From Planococcus sp. SK3692 (GTDB lineage: Bacteria; Bacillota; Bacilli; Bacillales_A; Planococcaceae), in the NCBI RefSeq assembly GCF_028890485.2, contig NZ_JARCHV010000001.1, positions 372,001 through 436,000 of the forward strand: a stretch of 64,000 nucleotides of DNA, read 5' to 3'. Positions 39,841 through 47,920 of the stretch are shown piece by piece; the first letter of the stretch is position 1, and each line of letters begins with the position of its first letter. The notes beneath the pieces are model-generated. The model was not told where the DNA came from and made no database searches. It saw only the letters and a program-made list of their open reading frames with translations. The translations under genes and the position numbers were made by a program.

Positions 39841-40284
39841 TTACGCAGTAAAGAAATCAAAGCCAAGTGCTGTCAAAATCCCGAACGCGAGGGTCCAGAC
39901 CCCGATGCTGATAATCATCCAGACGGTCGTATTGCGCTTCGTCGCACCTAGCGTCATGCCGATAAATGCCGCGATATGCGTGCCGATCAAGATTGGCCCT
40001 AAAAGCGACAGCCCCGGGAGCCCGTATTTATTCCAAATGCGCACAGCGCGTTCATTTTTCTTCGATGGCTCTTTGCCTTTTGCTGCCTGGCGCTTATCAT
40101 ACCAGATGCGGAATTTGTCGAAGCCGATAATAAGCAACATCACCGTCAGCATATTCCCAACAAACGCCGTGATCATGACCCATACCGGCGACAAGCCCCA
40201 GACAATGCCAAGTGGGATGACGAGCGCGATTTCAAACCACGGAATCGCCGCCCCGATAAATATCAATGCGTATTCATAAATCAT
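39841..40284 (-). CDS. Small multidrug-export family membrane protein (COG2426)
   Basis: 147 residues with about four hydrophobic segments (3-30, 36-53, 88-112, 119-140). PWFEIALVIPLGIVWGLSPVWVMITAFVGN and GLPGLSLLGPILIGTHIAAF resemble the Sm_multidrug_ex family. Transport activity has not been shown for most members. Its start overlaps the preceding membrane-protein stop as ATGA, so it belongs to the XRE module. Confidence 0.7.
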   Translation of the reverse strand: MIYEYALIFIGAAIPWFEIALVIPLGIVWGLSPVWVMITAFVGNMLTVMLLIIGFDKFRIWYDKRQAAKGKEPSKKNERAVRIWNKYGLPGLSLLGPILIGTHIAAFIGMTLGATKRNTTVWMIISIGVWTLAFGILTALGFDFFTA

Positions 40285-40775
40285 TCAGCCGCCTCCTTCA
40301 GATGCCTGCGCATTTCCATATAATAAATCAGGTTCTGTCCGAATGCGACCGCAAGGATTCCCCAAACGATGAAAAGTCTCGGGATCGGGAAAAGCATCAC
40401 GATCAATGCAAAGAACGGCAATGTCCAGGTGATGAATGTATACACTTTCTGTACTGCTTTTCTTGTGATGAACGTCATCCCCTCGTCTTGTTCCATGTAT
40501 TCAGGAGGGCGCATTGAAAATGGAGAAATTTTCTTACCTGGATTTTTTCGGTTGTACGATTGCAAAGCAATCAAATAGATCGTGATTAATACTAAATACG
40601 CGATCAGTGCCGCGAACAGCAAGAACCCTTCCACCGCTTGCGTTTCGATGCTCAAGCTCGAATCAGTCTTCGTGACATTGACTAAGCTTGAAGTGAACCC
40701 AACCGCCATCACTGCCAAAATCAAGATAAATGCCATATTCCAAAGCGGGTATGTCATGCGAAAATCCTGTTTCAT
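40281..40775 (-). CDS. Four-helix membrane protein of unknown function in an XRE-regulated module
   Basis: 164 residues with four hydrophobic segments (about 12-32, 48-72, 110-128, 131-150) and a cytosolic loop between helices 2 and 3. I do not recognise the family. Start MKQDFRMTYP has GGAGGAG five bases upstream and lies two bases after the XRE stop; its stop overlaps the next gene. Small XRE regulators paired with a polytopic membrane protein are common in Firmicutes, with mostly unknown roles. Confidence 0.7.
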   Translation of the reverse strand: MKQDFRMTYPLWNMAFILILAVMAVGFTSSLVNVTKTDSSLSIETQAVEGFLLFAALIAYLVLITIYLIALQSYNRKNPGKKISPFSMRPPEYMEQDEGMTFITRKAVQKVYTFITWTLPFFALIVMLFPIPRLFIVWGILAVAFGQNLIYYMEMRRHLKEAAE

Positions 40776-40777
40776 CT

Positions 40778-40978
40778 CTACTCCTCCTCCAACCAAAATA
40801 AGTCGCCTACTTCCACTTGCAAGACCTTAGCGAGCTTCAAAGACAATGTAATCGATGGTGAAAATTCGCCTTTCTCGATAAACGCGATCGTCTGCCGCGT
40901 TACATCCACTTGCTTGCCCAGCTCGCTTTGCGTGTACCCATAACGCGCCCTAAGCTCTTTCACACGGTTTTTCAGCAT
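40778..40978 (-). CDS. Small XRE-family (Cro/CI-like) transcriptional regulator
   Basis: 66 residues, almost entirely a helix-turn-helix: LKNRVKELRARYGYTQSELGKQVDVTRQTIAFIEKGEFSPSI, with recognition helix around residues 28-38. Start ATG at 40978 has GAGGG six bases upstream; upstream in-frame ATGs lack a site and lie in the operator region. First gene of a three-gene set with two membrane proteins; probably autoregulatory through the 21-bp-spaced repeats upstream. Confidence 0.88.
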   Translation of the reverse strand: MLKNRVKELRARYGYTQSELGKQVDVTRQTIAFIEKGEFSPSITLSLKLAKVLQVEVGDLFWLEEE

Positions 40979-41008
40979 CCGCAGCCCTCGTTTCATGTAT
41001 AGTTTATA

Positions 41009-41056
41009 TAACATAATGTAATGTATAATTAACATTAAGTCAAGTTTACCTAACAT
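41009..41056 (-). promoter_or_regulatory. Three ATGTTA direct repeats at exact 21-bp spacing upstream of the XRE gene
   Basis: TAACAT on plus (ATGTTA on minus) at 41009-41014, 41030-41035 and 41051-41056. A promoter TTGACT-17-TACATT lies within the array (the -35 falls between the second and third repeats). Two-helical-turn spacing places all repeats on one DNA face, as expected for an operator. Confidence 0.6.
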
Positions 41057-41059
41057 AAA

Positions 41060-41405
41060 CTAATTTTATTAATGTGTAGTGTGAAAATGAATCTAGTTTT
41101 CATCGAGCGTCAAATTTCAAATCGCCGCCCGGCTTTGGGTTGGCCTCATGCAGCAAGCCAGGAAGAACGCCCGTCTTACTGCGTCGGCTCACCCTTGGCG
41201 CTGGGCGGCTGAAAACGCGACGTCCTGTCGCATCAGCTGCATGACTCGCTTCCTGCGAGCCTCAAGCAGCATCTTCCCTGCAGTCGAATAGTGTTAGCTA
41301 ATCCTATCTATTCACCTAAGATTCGCAAGTCATTTTCGCAGTAATTCCACAACCAATTTACTGCAGCCACAATAAGGAGCTACTCTCCTAAAATCTGCTG
41401 GAGTC
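41060..41405. other. Gene-free region with a third copy of repeat family A
   Basis: No reading frame with a ribosome site. It holds the inverted family A core (41124-41209), then TGCGACAGGACGTCG on the minus strand (41218-41232), shared with a hairpin in the thrS leader. The remainder (41233-41405) shows nothing recognisable. Confidence 0.7.
41124..41209 (-). repeat. Repeat family A core, third copy (86 bp, inverted)
   Basis: Read on minus it starts GCCGCCC and ends GGGCGGC, a perfect 7-bp closing stem where the copies near hemA have a different, partly interrupted one. It keeps GAGCCGA, GCAGTAAGAC, CTGGCTTGCTGC and GAGGCCAACCCAAAGC. The inner stem GCAGTAAG/CTTGCTGC remains paired through G-C and G-U replacements. 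Confidence 0.8.
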
Positions 41406-41407
41406 AA

Positions 41408-41435
41408 TAAAAAAAGCCCGGCATATGCCGGGCTT
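41408..41435 (-). terminator. Terminator of the M42 peptidase gene
   Basis: Perfect stem AAGCCCGGC/GCCGGGCTT with a 4-base loop and TTTTTTT on the minus strand. Confidence 0.92.
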
Positions 41436-41441
41436 AGAATA

Positions 41442-42530
41442 TCAGTCGAATGTAATTTTCGTTACTGTGTCGCGATCTAGCTTTTTGATTACTTCGATGA
41501 TCAATTTAACTGCATTCTCATAATCGTCACGGTGCAGGATGCCTGCGTGTGAATGGATGTAGCGCGTCGCTACACCGATCGATAAGGCCGGTACGCCGTT
41601 TGCCGTCAAATGGATCGAGCCGGCATCGGTTCCGCCGCCTGCAATCGTTTCGAACTGGTAAGGGATTCCTGATTCTTCCGCTGTATCGACAACCAACTCA
41701 CGCAAGCCACGGTGAGATACCATCGAGGCGTCGAACAACAGGATTTGCGGGCCGTCACCCATCTTGCTGTTGGATTCTTTTGAAGTAACGCCTGGTGTAT
41801 CGCCTGCGATGCCGACATCCACTGCAAAACCGATATCCGGCTGGATGAATGAAGTTGCCGTTTTCGCGCCGCGTAGGCCAACTTCTTCTTGGACTGTTCC
41901 GACGCCATAGACGACATTCGGGTGGTCGACGCCTTTCAAACCTTTCAAGACGTCAATTGCAATGGCGCAGCCGATGCGGTTGTCCCAAGCTTTCGCCATC
42001 AATAGTTTATCGTTGTTCATGACCGTGAACTCGAAATAAGGAGTGACCATATCACCTGGTGTGACACCCCATTCTTTTGCTTCTTCACGTGAAGAGGCGC
42101 CGATGTCGATGAACATGTCCTTGATTTCCACTGGTTTTTTGCGTGCTTCCGGAGACAGGATATGCGGCGGTTTTGATCCAATAACGCCAGTGATTTCTTT
42201 CCCGCTGCGCGTCGTGATCGTCACGCGCTGAGCAAGCATGACCTGGTTCCACCAGCCGCCGACCGTCTGGAATTTCAGGAATCCTTTGTCGTCGATTTGG
42301 GAAATCATGAAGCCGACCTCATCCAAATGGCCAGCGACCATGATTTTCGGGCCATCTGCAAGTCCTTCTTTTTTGGCGATCAAGCTGCCGAGGTTATCCG
42401 TCTCAATCGTGTCGGCAAACGGCTCTATGTATTTCTTCATAACCTCGCGGGATTGGCGTTCATTGCCAGGGATGCCATTCGCGTCTGTCAAATCTTTTAA
42501 CATTTGTTGTGTATCATCTAATTTCACCAT
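41442..42530 (-). CDS. M42-family metallopeptidase (YsdC-like aminopeptidase)
   Basis: 362 residues, cytoplasmic. Di-metal ligands are visible: His and Asp in [10 protein letters not shown] (about residues 66-75), Asp in AWDNRIGCA (about 181), the catalytic and metal-binding Glu pair in [10 protein letters not shown] (about 212-221), Asp in AVDVG and the C-terminal His in [14 protein letters not shown]-type aminopeptidases and deblocking or glucanase activities occur in the family; the substrate here is unknown. Same place as B. subtilis ysdC. Confidence 0.9.
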   Translation of the reverse strand: MVKLDDTQQMLKDLTDANGIPGNERQSREVMKKYIEPFADTIETDNLGSLIAKKEGLADGPKIMVAGHLDEVGFMISQIDDKGFLKFQTVGGWWNQVMLAQRVTITTRSGKEITGVIGSKPPHILSPEARKKPVEIKDMFIDIGASSREEAKEWGVTPGDMVTPYFEFTVMNNDKLLMAKAWDNRIGCAIAIDVLKGLKGVDHPNVVYGVGTVQEEVGLRGAKTATSFIQPDIGFAVDVGIAGDTPGVTSKESNSKMGDGPQILLFDASMVSHRGLRELVVDTAEESGIPYQFETIAGGGTDAGSIHLTANGVPALSIGVATRYIHSHAGILHRDDYENAVKLIIEVIKKLDRDTVTKITFD

Positions 42531-42563
42531 TATTTCGACCTCCTAAATAGTCATTGCTTTTTC

Positions 42564-42592
42564 AGTATATAGGAAAGCGGTTACGTTATCAA
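42564..42592 (-). promoter_or_regulatory. Sigma-A promoter of the M42 gene, with a weak cre-like site
   Basis: -35 TTGATA (42587-42592), 17-base spacer, -10 TATACT (42564-42569). Within the spacer, CGTAACCGCTTTCC on minus (42572-42585) resembles a cre at 11-12 of 14 positions depending on the consensus used; CcpA control is only a possibility. Confidence 0.75.
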
Positions 42593-42601
42593 AAGATTCA
42601 T

Positions 42602-43087
42602 TCAATACCCTTGCTGCTGGCGCTTGTAATTGATTTCATTCTTTTCTACGTAAGCTGTCAGCACTTCCTCATAGCTGAAACCGAGCGCATTCGCTAATGC
42701 CCCGAAGATCTGCCACAAGCTCAAATACTCTTCATGCGTTGCTTGTTGTGCAAAGCGCCCGACTCCTTGATGCGCTGAGAGGAACAGTTCCGTCAGGTCT
42801 TGTTCACTCGTTGGGGCTGGCCATTGCTCCAGTGAATCAAAGCCCTTCTCAATACCGAGCGACAGGATGAAATGAATGCAATCGACATATTCCTCAAGCA
42901 AAGTACTTTTAGCTGAAGGGCCTTTTGTGCTCCAGAATTTAAAGCATCTTGTCTCGTTTGCAAGCTCCGATAATTCTACTTGAAGGGCCAACACTTTCTT
43001 GCGGAATACGGATTCCTCGACGCTTCGGTTCGATTGGATATAGCGGTCAAGCTCCCGCTGCATGTGAAATAATTCCTGAAGGTTCAT
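42602..43087 (-). CDS. Dimeric all-alpha dUTP diphosphatase (dUTPase_2/MazG-like)
   Basis: 161 residues. Hydrolyses dUTP to dUMP, limiting uracil in DNA and supplying thymidylate synthesis. LQVELSELANETRCFKFWSTKGPSAKSTLLEEYVDCIHFIL (about residues 33-73) carries the ExxE and ExxD metal-binding pairs of the all-alpha NTP pyrophosphatase superfamily. This differs from the trimeric beta-type dUTPases of B. subtilis. Divergent from the ysdB-like gene. Confidence 0.85.
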   Translation of the reverse strand: MNLQELFHMQRELDRYIQSNRSVEESVFRKKVLALQVELSELANETRCFKFWSTKGPSAKSTLLEEYVDCIHFILSLGIEKGFDSLEQWPAPTSEQDLTELFLSAHQGVGRFAQQATHEEYLSLWQIFGALANALGFSYEEVLTAYVEKNEINYKRQQQGY

Positions 43088-43114
43088 AGTCTTTCTCCTT
43101 TTTGATCAAATTAG

Positions 43115-43140
43115 TGAAACTTCCAAGCTTCTGTTACGTA
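43115..43140 (+). promoter_or_regulatory. Sigma-W promoter of the ysdB-like gene
   Basis: TGAAAC (43115-43120), exactly 16 bases, then CGTA (43137-43140): a perfect match to the sigma-W consensus. B. subtilis ysdB is a known sigma-W target. The start would fall about 30 bases before the ATG, which has AAGGGGGG. Confidence 0.85.
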
Positions 43141-43177
43141 TTATACATAAGACTATCCTAGTAAGGGGGGCAATCCG

Positions 43178-43570
43178 ATGGCATTTTTGATCCGTTTGAT
43201 CATCATCGCCTTGATCATCTATCTGTTTTACCGTCTCCTGAAATTCATTTTCGACCCGAAGCGCAAGCTTGATGCCGCGCTTGAATCCGGCACTTATTAT
43301 TTTCATGACGACGTGGGGAATGTACGCAGAAACTTTTTCATCGCCATGCGCGGCGTCCTTTTTGAAGGCGAGAAATATTTAGGGACGACGAAAGAGGCAT
43401 TTGATGTCGTGTCCATTTTCGTTTGGACTGAGACGCCCGACAAACTAATTGGTTTCTCAAAAGAAGATTTTCATTTTCTGGAGAAGGAAATCCGCATGAA
43501 TTATCCGGATGCAGATATCTCCTGGAAAAGCCCAATTGAACAATTGATGAAAAAAGAGGAAGAAGCCTGA
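43178..43570 (+). CDS. ysdB: YsdB-like membrane-anchored protein, sigma-W regulon
   Basis: 130 residues, same length as B. subtilis YsdB. One N-terminal transmembrane helix (about residues 3-23) followed by a basic segment and a soluble domain (RRNFFIAMRGVLFEGEKYLGTTKEAFDVVSIFVW). Function unknown; the sigma-W promoter suggests a role in response to envelope-active compounds. Plus strand, convergent with the DUF1294 gene. Confidence 0.85.
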   Translation: MAFLIRLIIIALIIYLFYRLLKFIFDPKRKLDAALESGTYYFHDDVGNVRRNFFIAMRGVLFEGEKYLGTTKEAFDVVSIFVWTETPDKLIGFSKEDFHFLEKEIRMNYPDADISWKSPIEQLMKKEEEA

Positions 43571-43588
43571 GCTTCTTCCTCTTTTCTT
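43550..43588. terminator. Bidirectional terminator between ysdB and the DUF1294 gene
   Basis: Perfect 11-bp stem GAGGAAGAAGC/GCTTCTTCCTC (43556-43566 with 43571-43581) with a 4-base loop, TTTTCTT on plus and TTTTTT on minus. It includes the ysdB stop codon. Confidence 0.9.
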
Positions 43589-43850
43589 ATGCCATTGCGA
43601 ACCATATGAGCAAGCCAGCCTGGACTACTGCCAAAGCAAAAAATCCGATGCGGAAATTCGTGTGCTTTGTTTTATGCCTGAACAGCATCATGCCTGCGTA
43701 TGCCCCGATGCCGCCGCCGATTGCCGCGACAAGCCATAAGCGTTTTTCAGGGATGCGCGGCCCACGTGCTTGCGCCTGCCTTTTGTCTGCCCACATCATG
43801 ATAAAGGCAAAACTCGACAAGGCCGCTAAATATGCTGCCAGAATGATCAT
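43587..43850 (-). CDS. DUF1294 family small membrane protein (YsdA-like)
   Basis: 87 residues with three hydrophobic segments (about 2-19, 38-57, 65-86) and the DUF1294 motif MWADKRQAQARGPRIPEKRLWLVAAIGGGIGAYAGMMLFRHKTKH. B. subtilis YsdA is at the same place next to rplT. Function unknown. Convergent with ysdB and about 90 bases past the rplT stop. Confidence 0.88.
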   Translation of the reverse strand: MIILAAYLAALSSFAFIMMWADKRQAQARGPRIPEKRLWLVAAIGGGIGAYAGMMLFRHKTKHTNFRIGFFALAVVQAGLLIWFAMA

Positions 43851-43939
43851 TGTCTTCCCTCCCGATCAACTTCAACAAAAAAAGGCCGGCAATTAGCCGG
43901 CCTTCCTTCTATTGAACTAAGCGCTAGGCCCAGTATGAA

Positions 43940-44299
43940 TTAGTTGTTAGATGCTTTTTTCGCTTGGTCAACCAAAGCTGTGAAAGCAGCTGCATCAGAT
44001 ACAGCGATTTCAGCTAGCATTTTGCGGTTGATGTCGATGCCAGCAAGTTTCAATCCGTGCATCAAGCGGCTGTAAGAAATATCGTTCAAACGAGCTGCTG
44101 CGTTGATGCGAGTGATCCACAATTTGCGGAAATCACGTTTTTTGTTGCGACGGTCACGGTAAGCATAGTTACCTGACTTCATGACTTGTTGGTTCGCTAC
44201 TTTAAATAGTAAGTGTTTCGAACCGTAATAACCTTTAGCTAATTTTAATACTCTTTTACGACGCTTGCGCGTCACTGTTCCGCCTTTTACGCGTGGCAT
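43940..44299 (-). CDS. rplT: 50S ribosomal protein L20
   Basis: 119 residues, basic N-terminal extension [29 protein letters not shown], then the globular rRNA-binding domain ([27 protein letters not shown]). Needed for early 50S assembly; in Bacillus L20 also represses its operon by binding the infC leader. It is separated from rpmI by 177 bases holding a repeat element, longer than the usual short spacer. Confidence 0.98.
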   Translation of the reverse strand: MPRVKGGTVTRKRRKRVLKLAKGYYGSKHLLFKVANQQVMKSGNYAYRDRRNKKRDFRKLWITRINAAARLNDISYSRLMHGLKLAGIDINRKMLAEIAVSDAAAFTALVDQAKKASNN

Positions 44300-44352
44300 A
44301 TTGAATTACCTCCTGCTTGAATATGAAAAATTCGATTTTTGTAGTTGTGGGT

Positions 44353-44472
44353 GTTGTCTAGACTTCAACGGCCAACTCCTCGGCCTTAAGCTGCCCTTCC
44401 TGTTCGACATAAAGCGCCGCTTCGGAAGTACATCTTAAGTCGGCCGGAGCTGAGCGGCCGTTTCCGCTTTTC
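44353..44472 (-). repeat. Repeat family B, copy 5, inside the infC-rpmI-rplT operon
   Basis: 120 bp between rpmI and rplT. Outer arms AACGGCC/GGCCGTT, middle stem CTTCC/GGAAG, CTTAAG on both sides, and the shared ATAAAGCGCCGC and CGCTTTTC segments. The arm sequences differ from the thrS-leader copies but remain complementary. Confidence 0.85.
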
Positions 44473-44476
44473 GTTC

Positions 44477-44677
44477 TTACTTCATGTTGTAGATCAATGA
44501 TTTGATGCGTTTCAAGTCGCCTGCAGAAACCAATGAGCCCTTACGGAGCTTACGTTTTTGCTTAGTTGACTTGTTTGCGAACAAGTGGCTTGTGTGGGAA
44601 CGGTTGCGTTTTACTTTACCAGTTCCAGTTTTCTTGAAGCGTTTAGACGCTCCACTGTGGCTTTTCATTTTCGGCAT
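44477..44677 (-). CDS. rpmI: 50S ribosomal protein L35
   Basis: 66 residues, strongly basic: [20 protein letters not shown] and the typical C-terminal [12 protein letters not shown]. 28 bases after infC; GGAGG precedes the start. A family B repeat begins 4 bases after its stop and lies between it and rplT. Confidence 0.97.
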   Translation of the reverse strand: MPKMKSHSGASKRFKKTGTGKVKRNRSHTSHLFANKSTKQKRKLRKGSLVSAGDLKRIKSLIYNMK

Positions 44678-44705
44678 TTCGGGTTCCTCCTAAACAATTA
44701 TGCTA

Positions 44706-45227
44706 TTATTCCTTCTCGTTGACCGGGTTCAGCATCAAGAACATACTGCGGCCTTCCATTTTCGGGCGCTGTTCAACCGTCGCGACTTCCTTGCACTCTT
44801 CTGCGAAGCGCTCAAGGACGCGTTGTCCGATTTCTTTGTGCGTGATCGCACGGCCTTTGAAACGGATTGAAGCTTTCACTTTGTCGCCTTTTTCAAGGAA
44901 CTTGATGGCATTGCGGAGCTTCGTGTTAAAATCGTGGTCATCGATGCCAGGGCTCAAACGAACCTCTTTGACGTTGATGATCTTTTGGTTTTTACGAATT
45001 TCGCGCTCTTTCTTTTGCTGTTCAAATTTGAACTTGCCGTGGTCCATGATCCGTGCGACCGGCGGCTTAGCTTGAGGAGCCACTAGTACTAGATCCAAGT
45101 TGACACGAGCTGCAATCTCGAGCGCCTCGTTGCGTGATTTGATTCCGAGCTGTTCACCATTTTGGTCAATAACCCGTAATTCACGTGCACGAATGCCTTC
45201 GTTTACATTGTTGTCTCTGCTAATAAT
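44706..45227 (-). CDS. infC: Translation initiation factor IF-3, AUU start
   Basis: 173 residues. Binds the 30S subunit and checks start-codon pairing. N-domain [22 protein letters not shown], linker and C-domain with [14 protein letters not shown] and [11 protein letters not shown]. No ATG, GTG or TTG fits; the frame opens with ATT ATT AGC six bases after GGAGG, so the start is AUU at 45227, the autoregulated start known for infC. First gene of infC-rpmI-rplT. Confidence 0.95.
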   Translation of the reverse strand: MISRDNNVNEGIRARELRVIDQNGEQLGIKSRNEALEIAARVNLDLVLVAPQAKPPVARIMDHGKFKFEQQKKEREIRKNQKIINVKEVRLSPGIDDHDFNTKLRNAIKFLEKGDKVKASIRFKGRAITHKEIGQRVLERFAEECKEVATVEQRPKMEGRSMFLMLNPVNEKE

Positions 45228-45291
45228 GATCCACCTCCGGGTAGTGTCGCGAATAGCTTAAATGTGTAAACCGGACGATCCGGTTCACAGG

Positions 45292-45446
45292 CGCAAACAA
45301 AAAGCGGGCGAACCCCGAGGAGTTCGCCCGCCATAATATGACACATGCTAGATGCATGTAAAAGTCAATCGTGTCTACCTGCCAACAATCGGTCGATCAG
45401 GTGAGAAGCGGGCGCTCCTGCTTGCACATATAAGTATTCAATAACC
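45292..45446 (-). promoter_or_regulatory. L20-type leader of infC-rpmI-rplT with attenuator
   Basis: Terminator stem GCGGGCGAAC / GTTCGCCCGC (45304-45331) followed by TTTTTG. An upstream GCGCCCGC can pair with its 5' arm as an antiterminator. Location and layout match the L20 leader of B. subtilis, where L20 binding promotes termination. Confidence 0.8.
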
Positions 45447-45452
45447 TAAATA

Positions 45453-45481
45453 AGAATATCACGCAGTACTTTTACTGTCAA
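45453..45481 (-). promoter_or_regulatory. Sigma-A promoter of infC-rpmI-rplT
   Basis: -35 TTGACA (45476-45481, consensus), 17-base spacer, -10 TATTCT (45453-45458), starting five bases after the thrS stop. Confidence 0.85.
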
Positions 45482-45486
45482 GCACT

Positions 45487-47415
45487 TTAGCGAAGTTCGG
45501 ATTGAACGAGTTTAAGGAAGTCTTCGAACGGCATGCTCTCCGAGTTCTGCTCGCCGTATTTGCGGACATTGACCGAGCCGCTTTCAAGTTCCTTATCGCC
45601 GATAACGAGCATATAAGGAACTTTCTGCATTTGTGCTTCGCGGATTTTATACCCCAGTTTTTCATCGCGCTCATCGATGTCGACGCGCAATTTATGCTGC
45701 TGCATTTTTTCCTGAAGCTCTTTTGCGTATTCGCTGTGCACATCGAGCGATACCGGGATGATTTCCACTTGTACCGGCGCGAGCCATGTCGGGAATGCGC
45801 CTTTGTATTCTTCGATCAAGAATGCGACGAAACGCTCCATAGTCGAGACGACCCCACGGTGGATAACAACCGGACGGTGCTGTTTGCCATCTTCCCCGAT
45901 ATACGTTAAATCGAATTTCTCAGGCAATAGGAAGTCGAGCTGGACAGTCGATAAAGTCTCTTCTTTGCCAAGCGCTGTTTTCACTTGAACGTCGAGTTTC
46001 GGCCCGTAGAACGCCGCTTCGCCTTCTGCTTCAAAATAATCGAGGCCAAGTTCATCCATCGCTTCTTTCAGCATCGATTGTGCACGGTCCCACATGGCGT
46101 CATCGTCGTAGTACTTTTCTTTATCAGCTGGGTCGCGGTAGGAAACGCGGAACGAATAATCTTTCAAATCGAAGTCTTTGTATACTTCAATGACGAGATT
46201 AACGACGCGCTTGAATTCTTCTTTGATTTGATCCGGACGCACGAACAAGTGAGCATCGTTCAATGTCATGCCGCGTACACGTTGCAAGCCGGACAAGGCA
46301 CCTGACATCTCATAGCGATGCATCAAGCCAAGTTCTGCGATGCGGATCGGCAATTGGCGGTAGGAGTGAATGCCTTGCTTGTAGATCATCATATGATGCG
46401 GGCAGTTCATTGGGCGCAGAACGAGATCCTCATTGTCCATTTGCATGACCGGGAACATGTTCTCTTGGTAATGATCCCAGTGTCCGCTTGTTTTATACAA
46501 TTCGACACTGCCCATAACCGGTGTGTAGACATGGTCATAGCCCATACGCTCTTCTTTGTCGACGATATAGCGTTCGATGATGCGGCGGATTGTTGCACCC
46601 TTCGGCAGCCACATCGGCAGACCTTGGCCGACTTTTTGGGAGTTCATGAACAAATTGAGCTCTTTGCCGATTTTTCGGTGGTCGCGTTCTTTCGCTTCTT
46701 CCAGCATTTCAAGATGGGCTTTCAGTTCTTCTTTTTTGAAGAAAGCCGTGCCGTAAATGCGCTGTAGCATTTTATTGTCACTATCGCCGCGCCAGTAAGC
46801 ACCAGCAACACTCAGTAATTTGAATTCCTTCAATTTTCCAGTCGATGGCACGTGAATGCCGCGGCATAGGTCAAAAAATTCACCTTGTTCGTAGATCGAT
46901 ACTTGCTCATCTTCTGGAATCGCTTCAAGCAATTCTAATTTATAAGGATCGCTGATTGCCTCGAAACGTTGTTGTGCTTCGTTTCTTGATACTTCCACAC
47001 GGACGATGTCCAAGTTTTCATTGATGATTTTCTTCATTTCTTTTTCAATGACCGGTAGATCTTCAGCTGTAATCGCCGATTCTGTATCAATATCGTAATA
47101 GAAGCCGTTTTCGATGACCGGCCCAACACCCAGCTTGGCATCCGGGTATAGGCGTTTGACTGCTTGAGCCATCAAATGCGCTGAGCTGTGGCGAAGTACT
47201 TCCAATGCTTCTTCAGACTCCGGTGTGATGATCGCGATCTCGCCGTTTTCTTCAAGCGGCGCTTTCAAGTCAACTAGGTTGCCGGAAAGTTTTCCCGCTA
47301 CTGCTTTTTTACGAAGACCTGGGCTGATCGATTGTGCGATTTCTTCAGTGGATGTTCCTTTAGCGAACTCTTTTACTGCGCCATCTGGGAATGTTAGTTG
47401 AATCATGTCTGCCAT
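45487..47415 (-). CDS. thrS: Threonyl-tRNA synthetase
   Basis: 642 residues. TGS domain (1-65), N2 editing domain with [18 protein letters not shown] and the His/Cys site (about 70-220), class II catalytic core with motif 2 [17 protein letters not shown] and zinc ligands including the Cys in [12 protein letters not shown], and a C-terminal anticodon-binding domain (about 535-642). Start [12 protein letters not shown] follows GGAGAG. The leader is about 900 bases: a T-box, then a 560-bp array of family B repeats. Confidence 0.97.
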   Translation of the reverse strand: MADMIQLTFPDGAVKEFAKGTSTEEIAQSISPGLRKKAVAGKLSGNLVDLKAPLEENGEIAIITPESEEALEVLRHSSAHLMAQAVKRLYPDAKLGVGPVIENGFYYDIDTESAITAEDLPVIEKEMKKIINENLDIVRVEVSRNEAQQRFEAISDPYKLELLEAIPEDEQVSIYEQGEFFDLCRGIHVPSTGKLKEFKLLSVAGAYWRGDSDNKMLQRIYGTAFFKKEELKAHLEMLEEAKERDHRKIGKELNLFMNSQKVGQGLPMWLPKGATIRRIIERYIVDKEERMGYDHVYTPVMGSVELYKTSGHWDHYQENMFPVMQMDNEDLVLRPMNCPHHMMIYKQGIHSYRQLPIRIAELGLMHRYEMSGALSGLQRVRGMTLNDAHLFVRPDQIKEEFKRVVNLVIEVYKDFDLKDYSFRVSYRDPADKEKYYDDDAMWDRAQSMLKEAMDELGLDYFEAEGEAAFYGPKLDVQVKTALGKEETLSTVQLDFLLPEKFDLTYIGEDGKQHRPVVIHRGVVSTMERFVAFLIEEYKGAFPTWLAPVQVEIIPVSLDVHSEYAKELQEKMQQHKLRVDIDERDEKLGYKIREAQMQKVPYMLVIGDKELESGSVNVRKYGEQNSESMPFEDFLKLVQSELR

Positions 47416-47490
47416 ATGAATCTCTCCTTTAAATGATATTGGGGGTGAGTCGCGAACCACAGGGTCTGGTTCAGCTCTTCGGCTTTTGCT

Positions 47491-47610
47491 GGTGCTAACT
47501 TCGGCTGCCTGCTCCTCGGGGTCTTAAGTCCCCCTGGCTGTGCGGCATAAAGCGCCGCTTCGCCAGGGCGCCTTATGCCTGTCAGAGCTGAACAGGCGCT
47601 TCCGCTTTTC
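47491..47610 (-). repeat. Repeat family B, copy 1 of the thrS-leader array
   Basis: Nearest the thrS start. Middle stem CTGGC/GCCAG and apical stem GCGGC/GCCGC. Its left outer arm resembles other copies but the right arm (AGGCGCTT) matches copy 4, so this copy looks like a recombinant of two units. Confidence 0.8.
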
Positions 47611-47796
47611 TTGGTGTCTAGCTTCGGCAGCCAGACCCTCGAGGTCACAAGCCAATTTGCTATTGCGGCAAAGAGCGCCGCTTCAGCAAACAGTCTTGTG
47701 CTTGTCGGAGGGCCACAGGATGTGGGTCAGCTAACCGTTGCGACAGGACGTCGAGCTTTTAGGTTAGCTTCCTCTTTCAGGCTGCCTTCGCTTTTC
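47611..47796 (-). repeat. Repeat family B, copy 2, with a nested 41-bp hairpin insertion
   Basis: Outer arms GGCAGCC/GGCTGCC, middle stem TTTGCT/AGCAAA, apical GCGGC/GCCGC. An extra hairpin AGCTAACC/GGTTAGCT (47729-47769) interrupts the right half and contains TGCGACAGGACGTCG, also found at 41218-41232. Confidence 0.8.
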
Positions 47797-47920
47797 TCGG
47801 TGTCTAGCTCCAGCTGCCTGCTCCTCGGGTCATAAGCCACTCCGGCTGTGCGGTTGAAAATACACCGCTTCGCCGAATCGTCTTATGCCTGTCGGAGCAT
47901 AACGGCAGCTTTCGCTTTTC
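47797..47920 (-). repeat. Repeat family B, copy 3
   Basis: Outer arms AGCTGCC/GGCAGCT, inner TGCTCC/GGAGCA, apical stem GCGGT/ACCGC where other copies have GCGGC/GCCGC: a compensatory change. Confidence 0.85.
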
